From NCBI GenBank assembly GCA_024663395.1, contig JANFAH010000007.1:248001-312000 (forward strand): DNA of 64,000 bases, in the 5' to 3' direction. The notes under the pieces are model-generated. The model worked only from the letters and a program-made list of their open reading frames with translations. It did no database searches and was not told the origin of the DNA. The DNA comes from Pisolithus tinctorius (lineage: Eukaryota > Basidiomycota > Agaricomycetes > Boletales > Pisolithaceae). The position numbers were made by a program, and so were the translations under genes. Of the stretch, positions 32,276 through 44,192 are shown one piece after another (positions within the stretch are counted from its first letter, which is position 1; the number at the start of each line of letters is the position of its first letter).

Positions 32276-35097
32276 GCTACTCATCTGACTTGTCCAAAGG
32301 GATGCCAGCGAGTGTAGGGTCTGGGAACACATCATCTTCCAGATGATCCAGGTCTTGTGAGGAAGCACCAGTCAGCTGGGTGACTTTGATATGAGCATTA
32401 TTCTGTGGGAAATAGGGGTATAGATGAAAGGCAGTGAAGCAGAATTTCGAGACAGTGCCATCTAATTCTGCAAGTATGTATGAGCTGCCTTTAGTGCATC
32501 TGACAATGATCATAGGCCCTAGGTAGTGCAGTTTGGTTTTCCAGTCAAGTTCTAGTTCAATACAGGAATTCTGAATGAGGACAAGTGACCCTGGTTTGAA
32601 GTTAAAGTCTTTGATAGAACATGCAAAACAGTCAACAAAATTCTTGGCTGAGGCAAAGCAGGATTTTAGGACCAGATCGTGGATGTGAGCAAGGTCCTCC
32701 AGGTGTTTCTGGAGTTGATGAGCATGGTGAGCAATGAGGTCTGTAGTTGAGTAAAATTCCACCTTGAAAGGGGCTAAAAACATCACTTTGACCAGATCGA
32801 AAGGGAGTCTGGGCTCAAAACCATGAGCCATATAGAATGGAGAAAACCTGGTTGCCTTGTGGACCATAACCCTCTCTGCCCAAAATACCACAGGGGCAAC
32901 TTCTGACCACCTTGATGCTTCCCCACCACAACTTTTTACCATTGCCTCTCTTACATCAAAATGCCACCATTTGACAACTCCATTAGCCTGCGAGTTATAA
33001 GGAGAGATGCATATGTGATGAATTCCGAAGGTCTTGGAGAGCCAGTTGAGAGTGAGAATGTATGGTCCCCCGTTATCTGTGACAATCTCCACAACAGCAC
33101 CCCAATGGCACAGAATCTGTTTGAAGATGAACTTTCCAATGGACTTGCCTGTCTCTGCATGAAGCATAGCCCATTCGGGGTAACTGGTGAGTGAACAGCA
33201 GGCTTGGGTGATGTAGTGAAAGCCATTCGACTTTGGCATTAAGAAAGTGTCCATATATGCCTTGTAGAATAGGGGTTCAGGAATAGCAATGACTGGTGGG
33301 ATATGAATGCAGTCCAAATGGTGGATCTGGCACTCATGGCACAATTTAACATACCAACAGATGTCCTGCTCTAGCATGGGCCTCCAAAAGCAAGTCAGCA
33401 AATGCATGCGAGTCGAGAAGATACCCTTGTGCCCTAGATCATCGTGGGCTTGGCAGAGAATTCCAAGGCATTTGTGTGGGGGTACCACTAGCTGATGCCA
33501 CCCCTGAGGATCCTTCCTCCACAGTTCTCCTCCTTTGATGAAATACCAAGTTGCAAGGTGCACTAGGCTTTCCAATTCCACCTCTTCCAATCCTTCTGGC
33601 GCTTTCTTCGTCTCCAAAAACTCCTTCACCACTCTCATCCTCTCCTCCCTCTGTTTCGCTTTTTCTGACCTCGGAATTTCGGTCTTGAGGACTCCAGGTG
33701 TCAATTCTTTGGTGGTAAAGATTCCTAGACTCTGTGACAGGGGGAGAGATGAGTCTGACACAATCTCAGAATTTCCAAGGGGTAAGGTTGAGACTTGAAA
33801 CATGCTTCCCTACAATTCAAGAGCTCAACTGCAAAAGCCCCACACTCATCTATCCAATCCTCATAGTCCTCGTCTCCCTCCTCATCTTCTTCTGCTCTCA
33901 GCCTCCTCGACAGTCTGTCTGGTGCTGTGTGCTTGTGTGCCAGAACATGTACAAGCTCGAAGTCAAATAAGAGAATTCCAGCGATCCAATGATTTATGGT
34001 CACATTAGGCTGTAGGTTGGGATTGTTAATCATCCCTTTGATATATCATGCATCCACCTCGACGACCAAATTCTGCATGCCGAAGATATGAAGTCAGATG
34101 TCATGCAAAGCATGGAAAAGTCCAAATAGCTCTAGCTTAGCTTGGCTGTAGTGATGTTCATGATCATTGAGGGTTATTGAGCCAAACCTAGCAGGGTAGC
34201 ATTTTCCGTCTTCCCCTTCCTGCATGAGGAGGTACCCAACAGCAATGTTCGAAGTGTTGACTGCTAAGATGACTTTCCTTTCAGAATTATAGTCAATAGT
34301 TCGCAATGCAGGAGACAAGACGATCACCTGGCAGAGGTACTCCATGGCTTCCCTATGTTCATTGTGGAATTCGAAGGGGACATCCTTCTTGGTCAGCTCG
34401 ATGAGGGGATGGGCATGTTTGGTGAAGTCTTTGATGAAGATCCTGCAGTACAAGCAGAGACCTAAAAATCTGTGTACTTCAGTAACGTTTGTGCAGTAAG
34501 GCCAATCTTTAATCTTCTGGACTTTAGTTTCATCCAGAATTCTACCCTTGAATGACACCTTATGTCCAACCACTATGATAGATGGTGCAGCAATGACACA
34601 TTTCTTTGCCAACACGGTGGCTCCTGCATGGCGCAGACGGTGTAAGACTTGGTTGACATTCTGCAGGTGCTCCCAAATGAAGCATCTAATCCTGGGATTC
34701 TTTGGAATTGTTTCATAGGTCCCATTGGGATTTTGGTAGCGAGATTTGGGGCCTTTAATGGGACAGTCATCGATAAACGGGATGGTGACTTCCAGAACTT
34801 CATCTTTTAAAATCCAACAGACATCTCTGTGGAAAATTTGGATGGCATTCATGTAGCCCATAGGAAGTTTGGTGAGTCGAAGAGTACCTATAGGAGTTTG
34901 GAAGGTAGTGAGGTCATGGTAACTGTTGTGTATGGTGCAATGATCATATCCAACCATAAGATCTAAAATTCCATAGACCGAATGACAAGCAAAGGCTTCA
35001 GCGATCGAATCGATGAAGGGGGGAACAGCTGAGTCCTGGATAGAAATGGCATTTAGAGGTTGTAAGTCATGTATGAGGTGCAGAGATTTTCTGTCCT
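32276..35097 (-). pseudogene. pol: Element C2 pol: RT, RNase H, integrase
   Basis: Integrase plus part of RNase H is an uninterrupted 508-codon frame (32277-33803) with all three catalytic residues (YMDTFL, IVTDNGGPYI, NGVVKWWHFDVRE, where the Glu position now reads Lys). RT is a 352-codon frame (34094-35152, element part to 35097) with FIDDCPIKG. A further RNase H piece lies at 33725-34033, shifted in frame. C2 is the same family as C1 but older; C1 inserted just downstream of its pol. Confidence 0.85.
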
Positions 35098-35104
35098 TCT
35101 TGAC
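35098..35104. other. Deletion junction in C2
   Basis: TCTTGAC marks the join of RT to gag. C1 has the same 7-mer at 27784-27790 and 30047-30053, with 2263 bp between, holding protease and the zinc knuckle, that C2 lacks. This is consistent with a microhomology-mediated deletion. Confidence 0.8.
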
Positions 35105-36300
35105 CTTGTTGGGGGGGCAGGGTAGAAACAGGTTGCTGAGTGACATGAACATACTCTCACTTCAGGATAGTAGGAACAGCCAGCAAGGAAGATGGAGTGG
35201 AGTTCTGGGGAAACAGTGCTGATGAGTCTGGTTGAGGGAGGTTCCATTTGGCCCCACTGAGGAGGTAGTTGGCATGTTTGTAGATGGTATCAGACTTCCA
35301 TGGTTTGTTGATGTCATGATCTAGGTCAGAGAGTTGCAATCATGTGAGCAAGGAATTCTGAAACCTCGGGGGAAACCCCTCAAGGAATTTCTTGTTGGTG
35401 TAGTCCTCAGGGAGTTTCTTCTTCTTCTGGATGAGGCTGAGGATGTGTCGGAATTCTTGGATGTATTTCCCAAGATCTTCCAGCAACTCCATAGGCTTCT
35501 GAACCTGATGGTAGAGTAAAGTTTCAAGGTTGGCTTTGGTATAATGATGATCTTTCACTGAGGCACCTGGATCATAGTTCAGGAGCTCTTTGGAGAAAGC
35601 AACCCAATCATTGAAGCCATTGGTTGCAGCATCTAAGGTGGACCAAAATTCTGCCTCGTTGTGGTCAGCATAATGAATGACCCAGTGGATCTTATCTTTT
35701 CTGGAAATGAGACTGGCATTGAGACAGAGTTGTTCAACATCTTTGAGGTAGTGGGTGATATCTTCAGTATGCCTGGAAAACTTTGGGGCTTTGTTGGAAC
35801 CCCTGAGCAGCATATCTTTTGCTCTGGACATTATGCGAGGTGGTGTGGTGATCTGGATCGGAATTCAGGGAATGACAGGAGCAGAATTCGAAAGAGTCGA
35901 GGCAAGAGTATTCTGTATGGGTATTTGAGTAGAAAGGGTGATAGCAGAATTTGCAATTAGGGAATAGGAAGGAAGGAGAAGCTGTTCAGTGGCTAGTTCT
36001 GAATCACTGGATGGCAAGGGCAACAAAGGAGTTAGTTCTGAAAGAGGCGAAAGTTCTTGATGCTCAGAGGGAGGATCAAAAGGTTCATCAAGGTCAAAAC
36101 CTCCTGGAAATGCTGGGTGAAACACTGGGGACTCTGGGCTCCAAAAGATCTTGTCTAAACCAAGATCTGAGTCTGATGAGTGTGGCTCTGAAATATCTCT
36201 AGGATCAACTACCAGGATTAGGATTTCTGATGAAGAAATAGATAGTCTGCGGAAGGGCTCTAGGAGCTCTTTGAGTTCAGTTCTTTGACGAGTGGGTCAT
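35105..36300 (-). pseudogene. gag: Element C2 gag (truncated at its 3' end)
   Basis: Capsid part at 35340-35831 (MSRAKDMLLRGSNKAPKFS), continuing to 35157 after an in-frame stop, then cut by the internal deletion. Upstream, 35865-36125 encodes the acidic Pro-rich leader (GGFDLDEPFDPPSEHQELS). It has a Trp where C1 gag has TGA, showing the C1 stop is secondary. Confidence 0.8.
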
Positions 36301-36326
36301 AAGGATCTCCTTTCCAGATCTACAGA

Positions 36327-36345
36327 CCCCTCGCGGTGGGCTCCA
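36327..36345 (-). promoter_or_regulatory. Element C2 primer binding site
   Basis: Same 19-mer as in C1 and A, next to the C2 5' LTR. Confidence 0.87.
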
Positions 36346-36351
36346 AAATGT

Positions 36352-36968
36352 TGTGTGACACAACTTCTGGGAAGCATGCAACTAGAGGAAGGGTGAAGGG
36401 AGAATTCCCTAGGATCATCCCAAGGGGTGCTGTGTGGAAGGAGAAGTTGAGAAAGGGCCTAGAAGCAGTGGGAAAATTCGAGCGAGAGCCATGGAATATA
36501 ATTTCAGGCAGATGTAGACATGTGAGGAACAGCAAGATGGGTATATGAAATTCTGGGAGGTCACTACACGTCAAGAGGAGTGAACTTGAAGCGAAAGGGA
36601 TATGGGATTAGGTGTGCAGAGCTAGAGGACACAGGAGACATGAAGACCTCTGGGGACACTGAAGATGCAGTAGACTCTTTATATGCACTTAGACTCTAGA
36701 AACTCTTGAACTCACAGAATACACACAGATAGCAACTCCAAAGGTGGGTGGTATATTTCCAACATCATGGCAGAATTATATAGTACAGGGAAAGTAGGTA
36801 CAAGTCAGAGTAAGGTGGGGCAGAAAAACTAAAAGACCAGAAAATAAAGGAAAGGATGTCAGATGTCAGTGAAATACAGATGCACGTGAAATAGTCCAGT
36901 TGGTAGTAGACAGGAGTAAGAATGGGACAACGGTAAGGGGTATCTTCCAACAGAACAAGAGTATGCAT
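36352..36968 (-). repeat. Element C2 5' LTR, first part (continues at 44548-44925)
   Basis: Starts TGTGTGACACAACTTC, diverged from but alignable to the C1 LTR, including the TATATAA box near 36776. B2 splits it; both parts sum to 995 bp. The matching 3' LTR lies left of the window. Confidence 0.85.
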
Positions 36969-37323
36969 TGTAGGGAATGTAATTTCCCTACTAGGGGAAT
37001 TGTTTTATTTTGTTCATTTTATTCAGTTTTGATTCTAGGTGTTTTTTTTCTGCTAGTGGTACTTAGAATTTCGCATTTTGGTCGCTTAGTCAGCACTACC
37101 TAGTACTGGATGTAGTTAGTTTTTTTTTAAAAAAAATAGACAAGTTACCAGAGATGAGAGACAAGTTCGAGCAGGTTGTTCCCTGCACCAAGACAGCCTC
37201 AGAAGCCTTCAGACACCTACCAGGATCCAGTCCCAGGCTATAGGAGCCCCTTTTGGCTTACTCACTCCCATCAGATTTCACCCTTCCCCTCAACCTCTCC
37301 CATTAATTCTTTCTTTTCCTACA
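36969..37323 (+). repeat. Element B2 5' LTR
   Basis: 355 bp, TGTAGGGAATGTAATTTCCC to TTTTCCTACA; reverse-complement match to the B LTRs. Confidence 0.93.
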
Positions 37324-37548
37324 ACTGGAGCCCACTGTGAGGGGCTTCTGTCTTAGCCTGGCCCCCATTCAACCCTTCCCAGATTCAGTTTTGCAGTCTC
37401 CAGCTTCGTTTTCGCAATTTTCAGGCTTGGTTTAGCAGATTTCGCCTTTTGGTCTCATTTTTGCAGTCACTTCACTCGCATTTTCGTGTTTTCCCACTTG
37501 CGCACACTCACTTATCAAGCACTCGCACTCGTATTCCCCCCTGACATC

Positions 37549-38937
37549 ATGCTCAACCTCAAAATTCCGTGTCGAGGCTTGCCCAAAGCACTGAGCTTCT
37601 CTGGGTGCCCCAAGGACCTTCGAAGTTATTTTGATGACATAATCAACTTCTGTGATGGATTCGGGTTCTCAGACAGGCCCGAGTGGATCAAGTTTGCTCT
37701 CAAATATGCACCTTTTGAGTCGGCAGACCTCTGGTCCCACTTCATCAGTAGTAGTCAAGGAGATTGGGCTCGTTTTACCTTGGAAATCACTCAGCAGTAC
37801 CCAGAATTGGATGAAACAAGTCGAAGTCATGCCAATGAGCTTGCCAGCCTAAAGGTTGGATTTGCAAGTTCAGAGGTTGTCTCAATGTCATCCCTAGGGC
37901 AGTATTATTGCAATTTCCATCAAATTTCGTTATCTCTCAAGAACCTACTGGGTCCATTGCCCCACCTGGCCAGTATGTTCAAGTATGGGTTCCCTCCAGA
38001 GTTTGGGTGAGAGGTGCTCGAACACCACGATGCATCAGAGTATTCTGTGCTCAGTCTAATGTCTACAGCTAAGGAGGTCCTGAGGTTGAGCAGCAGCCTC
38101 TGGAAGAGCAGCAAGGTCGACAGTTCACGCATGCAGCCATCATGCACCTCAGACAATCACTCTCCCCACCATTCATACTCGTTCTGTTTCTTCTGTGGAC
38201 TTTCGGGCCATATTTGGGCAGGTTGCCATTCATTCAAGTCATATTTAGCTTCGAGAAAGTGTCTACTTGTCGACGGCCATGTTGTTCTACCTACAGGTCA
38301 GGAAATCCCACACGAAGTTGCTGGACAGACTCTATGAGACTGTCTCGACAACTGGTCTTCATTGACAAGCCAGTTCGAGACTCGTAGGGGCTCGTTGCTC
38401 ACTCGCTCACTTTCACCCACAGCTGCACCCTCTCGAAGTGTGTTCAACACACCATCGCACATACCCTCTCAAATGAGCATCATGCATACTCAGTCCCTAC
38501 CTACTGTCCGGCTCGAGCCAGTAGTACCTGACCCACCAGCCATTCAGTCTTGTCGCTCATCAGCTGAGTGCTCTCATAGCTCACCATGCACACAGCCACA
38601 GTTGAGGTGGCCACATACCCAGGGTGAATCGCCCTCATGTCATCGTTCACATTCACACTCGCAGACTCGAAAGGGTTCATACATACATTTGAAAGATGAA
38701 TTCATACCAGTCCAGTCATATGCCCACAGCTTGAAGCAGTATCACACTAGAAGGTGCTCGTATTCATGTTCAACCAGTAGCTCACTCCCTTCTTCCTCGT
38801 CCTCGTCCTTGTCCTCACACTCGTGCTCTCACTCTCGCTCACACTCGAGGAAGGTGCATTTGTACATCCATTCCAAGCTGAAGTGGTCATGCAGCCGCAG
38901 TCATGTGCCTCAGCACTCTCGAAGAGTGCATTAATGC
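37549..38937 (+). pseudogene. gag: Element B2 gag with zinc knuckle and RS-rich tail
   Basis: One frame throughout, from ATG 37549 (MLNLKIPCRGLPKALSFSGC) with two TGA codons, at 38008-38010 and 38335-38337. The second sits where B has Arg (CGA). Capsid half to about 38007, knuckle CFFCGLSGHIWAGC near 38200, and a Ser/His/Arg-rich tail (38400-38934) with many HS, SR and SS dipeptides. A DNA transposon inserted about 150 bp past the stop. Confidence 0.82.
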
Positions 38938-39139
38938 TGCATGTTGCACAAATTCTGTTATGTTGTTTTTTACTTCTTTTGCTTATGGATCTTACAGTAT
39001 CTAGTATGGATCTACCTACATTGTAATGCAGAATTTTTGGTACATTAGATATGTTTGAATTTTCTTGTTTTGCCCTTCATCTTTTAGGCACTGTTCACCC
39101 TCCGAAGTCGAAGTTTTCAACTTCAACTTCAACTTCGGC

Positions 39140-39245
39140 AATGTAGTCATGTGATGATTATATAAGCTGTGCACGCTCGTGCAAATGCAAAGTCCAAGTT
39201 TTGGCCTTCTGCTTTAGTAATGTAGTCATGTGATGATTATATAAG
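39140..39245 (+). promoter_or_regulatory. Duplicated TATA-containing block upstream of the transposase
   Basis: A 27-bp direct repeat at 39140-39166 and 39219-39245, ending TTATATAAG. The second copy lies about 60 bp before the transposase ATG and is a plausible TATA box. The block may double as a subterminal transposase or SANT binding site. Confidence 0.5.
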
Positions 39246-39306
39246 ACAACAACACAACTTGTAGTTCAATAGATAACATTGTGATAACAGATCAAACAAC
39301 TCTGCT

Positions 39307-40619
39307 ATGGATCTTGAAGCACAGCAGCTCCAGCACCATCATTGTTGCCGTCTTGCTGCACTTGTAGTAGCAGTGATGATCCAGGTGCTATGCCTCTATG
39401 ACCTCCTTTTTCATTCTGACTCAGAACCAATCCCCTACCATACCTCAATCCTGACTGGTGAGGGGTGGATGCTAGAGCTCCTGAATGGTCATCCAGACAG
39501 GATACAGACTTGCCTTGGTGTCAGCCATGGGGTTTTTGATCACCTGATGCAGGTGCTCACCCATCATGGTTTTGTGCCTTCTCACAATGGAGTTTCTGTG
39601 GAGGAACAACTTGGGATATTCCTCTACACCTGTGTTACTGGGTTGTCATCCCGGCATGTTGCTGAGAGGTTCCAACACTCACCAGGGACCATCACTAGGT
39701 AGGGAGTTCATTGGACTGTCTGATATTTTTCTCACAATTTTTTAGATATTTCAAAGCAATGTTGGCTTTCTTTTCTGGGGGACAATTCTATGCATCCCAA
39801 GTGCAATTCCCCACCAACAACACTCCCATATCAACTATGATTACTAGTGACCCATGCTTCCAATTTTTCCAGGATTGTATTGGTGCAGTTGATGGCACTC
39901 ATATTTGAGCATTCACTGCTGCTGAGGACCAGCCTTACATGAGGAACCAGAAGGGCTACCTATCTCAAAACTGTCTCTTCATCTGTGATTTTGACTTCTT
40001 CTTCACATATGCCCTCACTGGCTTTGATGGGTCAACTGCAGATGCAACCATGTGGCATGATGCACACAGGAATGACTTGCACATGCCACCTGGGAAGTAC
40101 CTTCTTGCAGATGCAGGGTTTGGGACCTGTGATGCACTTCTGGTTCCCTATTGAGGTGTTTGTTACCATCTGAAAGAATGGCGCCAGGCTGGATTAAGGT
40201 AAGTTGCTATTCCATTCTGCTCAGTGTACCTGTAACTTCTATTTTATAGACCTCAAAACCGAGAGGAGTTATTCAACCTTCACCATGCTGGACTTAGAAA
40301 TGCCATTGAACAGATATTTGGTGTTATAAAACACAGGTGGAGGATTCTTCAAATTCCCCCTGAATATAGCATCCACACCCAAACTCAAGTACCTGCTGCT
40401 CTCTGTGCCCTCCACAATTTCATATGGCGCTATGATCCAGAAGAGTTCTTTGACCCTGAACTTGCCATGGACATAGGAGAGGATGATGGTATTGGAAGCC
40501 TTGGTGATGGACCAGCAGATGCTGCAGAGAGGAGAAGGGCTGATAATAGGTGTGACAACATTGCAGAGGAGATGTGGATTGACTATCAGCACCAGCTTAC
40601 AATTAGGGGCCTTCTCTGA
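39307..40619 (+). pseudogene. PIF/Harbinger transposase
   Basis: Three exons, 39307-39698, 39746-40198 and 40250-40619, with introns of 47 and 51 bp; both split an Arg codon AG|A. Length about 404 codons, normal for the family. Features: an N-terminal helix-turn-helix-like region (GVSVEEQLGIFLY), then the DDE_Tnp_4 core with Asp in CIGAVDGTHI, Asp in LLADAGFG (after ALTGFDGSTADATMWHDA), and Glu in LRNAIEQIFGVIKHRW. Two in-frame TGA codons, at 39907-39909 and 40153-40155, both fit CGA to TGA. The catalytic residues remain. Confidence 0.92.
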
Positions 40620-40756
40620 GCCTGAACATTCAGATTTCATGGTGTACAAATATATGTTCTTACAATTGTTTCACACTCATGTAGAAAAATAACTTCCATT
40701 GTCAATAGGAAGCTAGTCATAGTCATGTACATTTTATTATGTACATGTTTGTATAA

Positions 40757-40803
40757 AGGGGGGGGGGGGGGGACTTGAAAGGATATGCAGGGGGGGGGGG
40801 GGG
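40757..40803. repeat. Two poly-G runs
   Basis: Homopolymer G tracts of about 15 bp each, separated by about 20 bp, between the two convergent transposon genes. Simple sequence; length may be unreliable in the assembly. Confidence 0.7.
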
Positions 40804-40843
40804 GTACATTTGTATATTGTTAAAAAAAAAACAAGATGAACAC

Positions 40844-42103
40844 CTATCTCTGCCCATCCCAGTACTTCATCAGCTGACGCTGCACCCAAATCTGCTTTGC
40901 CAGCTCCTGATGCTTGAGGAAAATATTCACTTCATCCAGGGTCACGCTGAGGAAGTAGTCGCTGATGTCAATCTGATTGTCTGTCAAGAGCTGCAGCATG
41001 CTGTTGATGTAGTCCATGGCAGTGTCGACAAGGGGATTGGTAGTGGGTGGCGGGGGCAATGGGGCAGCGATCGCATGTGTGAAATTATTGAGCCTGGAGG
41101 TGATGGCAGCGATGAATGAACTGCGATCTTCTTCAGCACGTGCTTTGGCCAATGGGGGCCAAGAGTGCTTTGATCCACCTTCAGACATTGCAATGGACTC
41201 AGCTTTCCTTTTTCCACGACTGATGCTGGTGATGGCCAATGATGATGACAACCCAGCTGATGCATGCGACAAAAAACTTGATGGTGCAGAAGGGGGGATG
41301 GAGTTTGGATCCACGGACTGCATGTCCTCGTGACAGTGAGCATTGAGAGTGTGTGTCATGTCAAGGAGGGAGAGGGAGGGAGGGGGGGGTAGGAATGGTC
41401 AAAGTGGTGGGGGGTGCGGTAGAGGCAGGAGTATCAAAGGCAGAGGTCGTGGTTGTACAAGGCGCAGTAGTGGCGTGTGGCCAGTAGATAAACCGACCTT
41501 GGCCATGCGAGGGGAGAAGGAGCTTGACACTGGCAAAGTGGGGGAACCTGGAATTGTGAAACGGCTTCACATCTTTGTGCACCTGACTAGATGTTAGTGG
41601 ATGATCCGACAAGGAAAAAACTACATTACCTTTACATACTGATCCCAAAGATCAGCATTGTCCAGCGAGATCATCGCACCGTGCTCGTCATTGTAAGCAA
41701 AGCCAGAGGCCACCGATTTAAGATCAGCGACGGTGTAGTAGGATTTTTTAAGCTGGATAATTGTTAGCAAGGCAAAAAAAAAAAGAATGATACGACAACT
41801 TACCACCTTGAACTTCCGCTCACACGATTCAGCTGTCTTATCGCCATTATCTGGACCCAGTGGATGATTATGAGCCATGTGGGCTGCTGCGGCATTCCAC
41901 ATAGCCTTCTTAAAGTTCCCATCACCAGCCTGTGAAAGATGAGAGGCCAAGAAATCCAATAATGTGCCTTCCTCCTCTGTTGTCCATACTGCAGCTTTCT
42001 TGTGAGTCCTGGGTGGAGGCAGGGGGTTCCACAGGTCTAGAGGATTGATTGTAAGGCCGTGCAAGCGCAACAAGTGGGTTGATCCCACAGATGAGCCAGA
42101 CAT
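40844..42103 (-). pseudogene. Harbinger Myb/SANT-like DNA-binding protein
   Basis: Three exons: 42103-41804, 41752-41630 and 41582-40844. The SANT-like domain spans exons 1-3: AVWTTEEEGTLLDFLASH, then AESCERKFKV, LKKSYYTVADLKS, and the trailing HKDVKPFHNSRFPHF. The C-terminal half is Ser/Pro-rich with a basic patch (GKRKAESIA). A C-rich homopolymer near 41360-41390 shifts the frame in exon 3, so the tail is out of register. In this superfamily the protein carries the transposase into the nucleus and onto the element ends. Confidence 0.85.
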
Positions 42104-42123
42104 TCGATGATCATAGTAACCAG

Positions 42124-42584
42124 TGTAGGAATAGGTAAAATAGATATATACCTATAATGGTAATAGTCAGTAATGGGCAAGTTTAGTGCTCGACCCAAAA
42201 GGGAGGTTCTCTCTGGAGAAAGAAGTGTAGTAAAACGTAAAAAATGCGAACTAGAAAAAAGATACTTAGCTGTGCCTGTCTAATACTCTTGCCAGTCCTC
42301 CTGGCACTTTGGGTACTCCCCAAAGTAATAAATCTAACCTCAAAAACTCGCTGAAATGCGAGACTAAATCACCCTACTTCTGAGGGCCTGTGACATGTAC
42401 TTGGTTGTTGGTAGACTGAACTCGCGCGAACACAGCACATGCGCTTAGTCAGCAACACGGCTGCTCGTCACCAAGTCCAGGGGTACAAACACAAAAACAA
42501 AGGCAAGAAATAAAACAAGTCCTTCCACCCCTAAACCCCTGACCAAGACGGATTCTCCTAGGGAACTCGAACTCGTTCCCTACA
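42124..42584 (-). repeat. Solo LTR of family A inside the Harbinger element
   Basis: 461 bp, close match to the A LTRs, flanked by the 4-bp duplication CCAG (42120-42123 and 42585-42588). No internal A sequence remains, so LTR-LTR recombination has occurred. It lies 20 bp upstream of the SANT gene start. Confidence 0.96.
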
Positions 42585-42705
42585 CCAGGTGACAATGGTT
42601 CATACCTCAGGTGGATGCATGTGACAGTTCACATCACATGAACCTCTTAACTGAAGCTGAAGTCAAAAACTTGGACTTCACATTTGCAGGGTGAACAGTG
42701 CCTTA

Positions 42706-44192
42706 CCCCCCAGGCTTGAGTTCCCTGCAGAATGCCATTTTGCAGTGCACCTAGTGCCTTCCCATGCTCTACACAACACCTCACATCTGCAGATACAGTT
42801 CTGATGAAATTACTGCCAACACTGCTCGTTGCTTGTCAAGACAAATGCTACCTCCTTTGTACCGAGCGTGTACCGAGTGCGTATCTCGCTCGTTATCGCG
42901 CCATGCCTCTCGCATTTTGGCAGGCTCGTACTACTCGACGCCGGCTCTCTGTCAGTACCAAGCTCGTTTGCATGTGCCCAGCTGTTCAAGAGATATTCGC
43001 ATTTTTGTGGATAGGTCCATTCTCAGGGTCCTGTACTCGTATCTCGCTCGTTTCTGCGTCGCACCTCTCGCTTTTTGGGAGTGTTGTAGTCCACGATGAA
43101 TGCTCCATGTTGATATCAGGATTGTTTGGATAGGCCCAGTAGCTCCAGAGATATTTGCATTTTTGTGCAAAGGCCATCCTCGAGGTCATGCCATAGTCGC
43201 TCGTGCAGTTCTGCATCGCTCCTCTCGCTTTTCAGGTCGTTCATCCCTCTCGCTGAACCCTTCCTGGGGACACATAGTTTATAAAACTCCACGCAACCGT
43301 TGTTGAGATATCGCCATTTTCGTGCTTGGAGGGTTTTGGGGCGGTTTGGCATGTAACTCAAGATCGGGTGGTCCAATCGGCGTATTTCTGCATTCTCCCT
43401 GTTCGTCCGGAGGTCCCCTACTGCCTCCCGGAATTTCGTGTTGATCATCCCAGCCGTTGTTGTGCGAGTCAACCCCTTCTCCCTGCCCTTGAGGTCCTCT
43501 CATCATATCTCACGCACTCAAGCACCGTTCCTCTCGCTTTTCTGGCAGTCCGTTCCCCTCGTGTAGCCCTTTCCAGGGACGCCTCTTTTGTCAAATTCCG
43601 CACAAACATCGTCGAGACATGCTCATTTTTGTGGTTGGAGGCACTTTCAGACAACTTTCTGAATATCTCGGGCCCGCATAGACAGATTCCCTCCGTCTCT
43701 TTTTCAGCGCGTTCGCTACGTTCCCCTCCATTGTTACTGGCAGTTTCGCCGCATCCAGAGCGTCCGTCGTTGGTCTGCAGTGTTCCCTCTTCAGTCAACA
43801 ATGCTGTATGCATGATAGCTCGCCCATTTTCTCAACGGGATCTCTCGCTTTTCAGGATCTTGATGCTACTGTTCAACAGCATCTGAATGGTACCTTTTCC
43901 GTCATTGTTGCTGCTGAACTTGTGGTCATGTCTGGCTTTTGGTGGATGAGGGTACTTCTAGGCAGATTTGTGGATATCTCAGGATCGGGCGCACAGATTC
44001 TCCCCTCTCATTTTGCAAGGTACTTGCTGCATTCCCTTGTGCTGCCATGTCTCGTATCGTGGCATTCTGAGCACCCATTTTTCGTCAACAAGTTGTTGTC
44101 TCGGCCCCTCCCTCATGACTTTGGACTCTTGTGTAGTCGAGCCACCTTCAGGTTGACTGGGGACAGTCAATATCTCAAGTACCCCTGGGATG
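42706..44192 (+). repeat. Element B2 3' non-coding region with degenerate tandem repeats
   Basis: Reverse-complement counterpart of 18997-20750 in B, with the CGCATTTTTG-like and CCTCTCGCTTTT motifs recurring at about 155-310 bp. It ends in the pre-LTR hairpin (TTGACTG and CAGTCAA, about 44153-44172). No gene seen. Confidence 0.65.

Larger units (their letters stand above)
39087..42702. mobile_element. PIF/Harbinger DNA transposon
   Basis: Terminal inverted repeats share GGCACTGTTCACCCT at 39087-39101 and, inverted, at 42688-42702. Flanking TTA at 39084-39086 and 42703-42705 is the 3-bp duplication typical of the superfamily. It carries the two usual genes, divergent in role and convergent in direction: a DDE transposase (+) and a Myb/SANT-like protein (-). 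Net length is 3151 bp without the solo LTR inside it. Both genes are damaged. Confidence 0.95.

Noticed and set aside
40757..40803. Poly-G runs as a G-quadruplex switch
   Set aside because: Uninterrupted homopolymers between two convergent transposon genes; simple slippage explains them.
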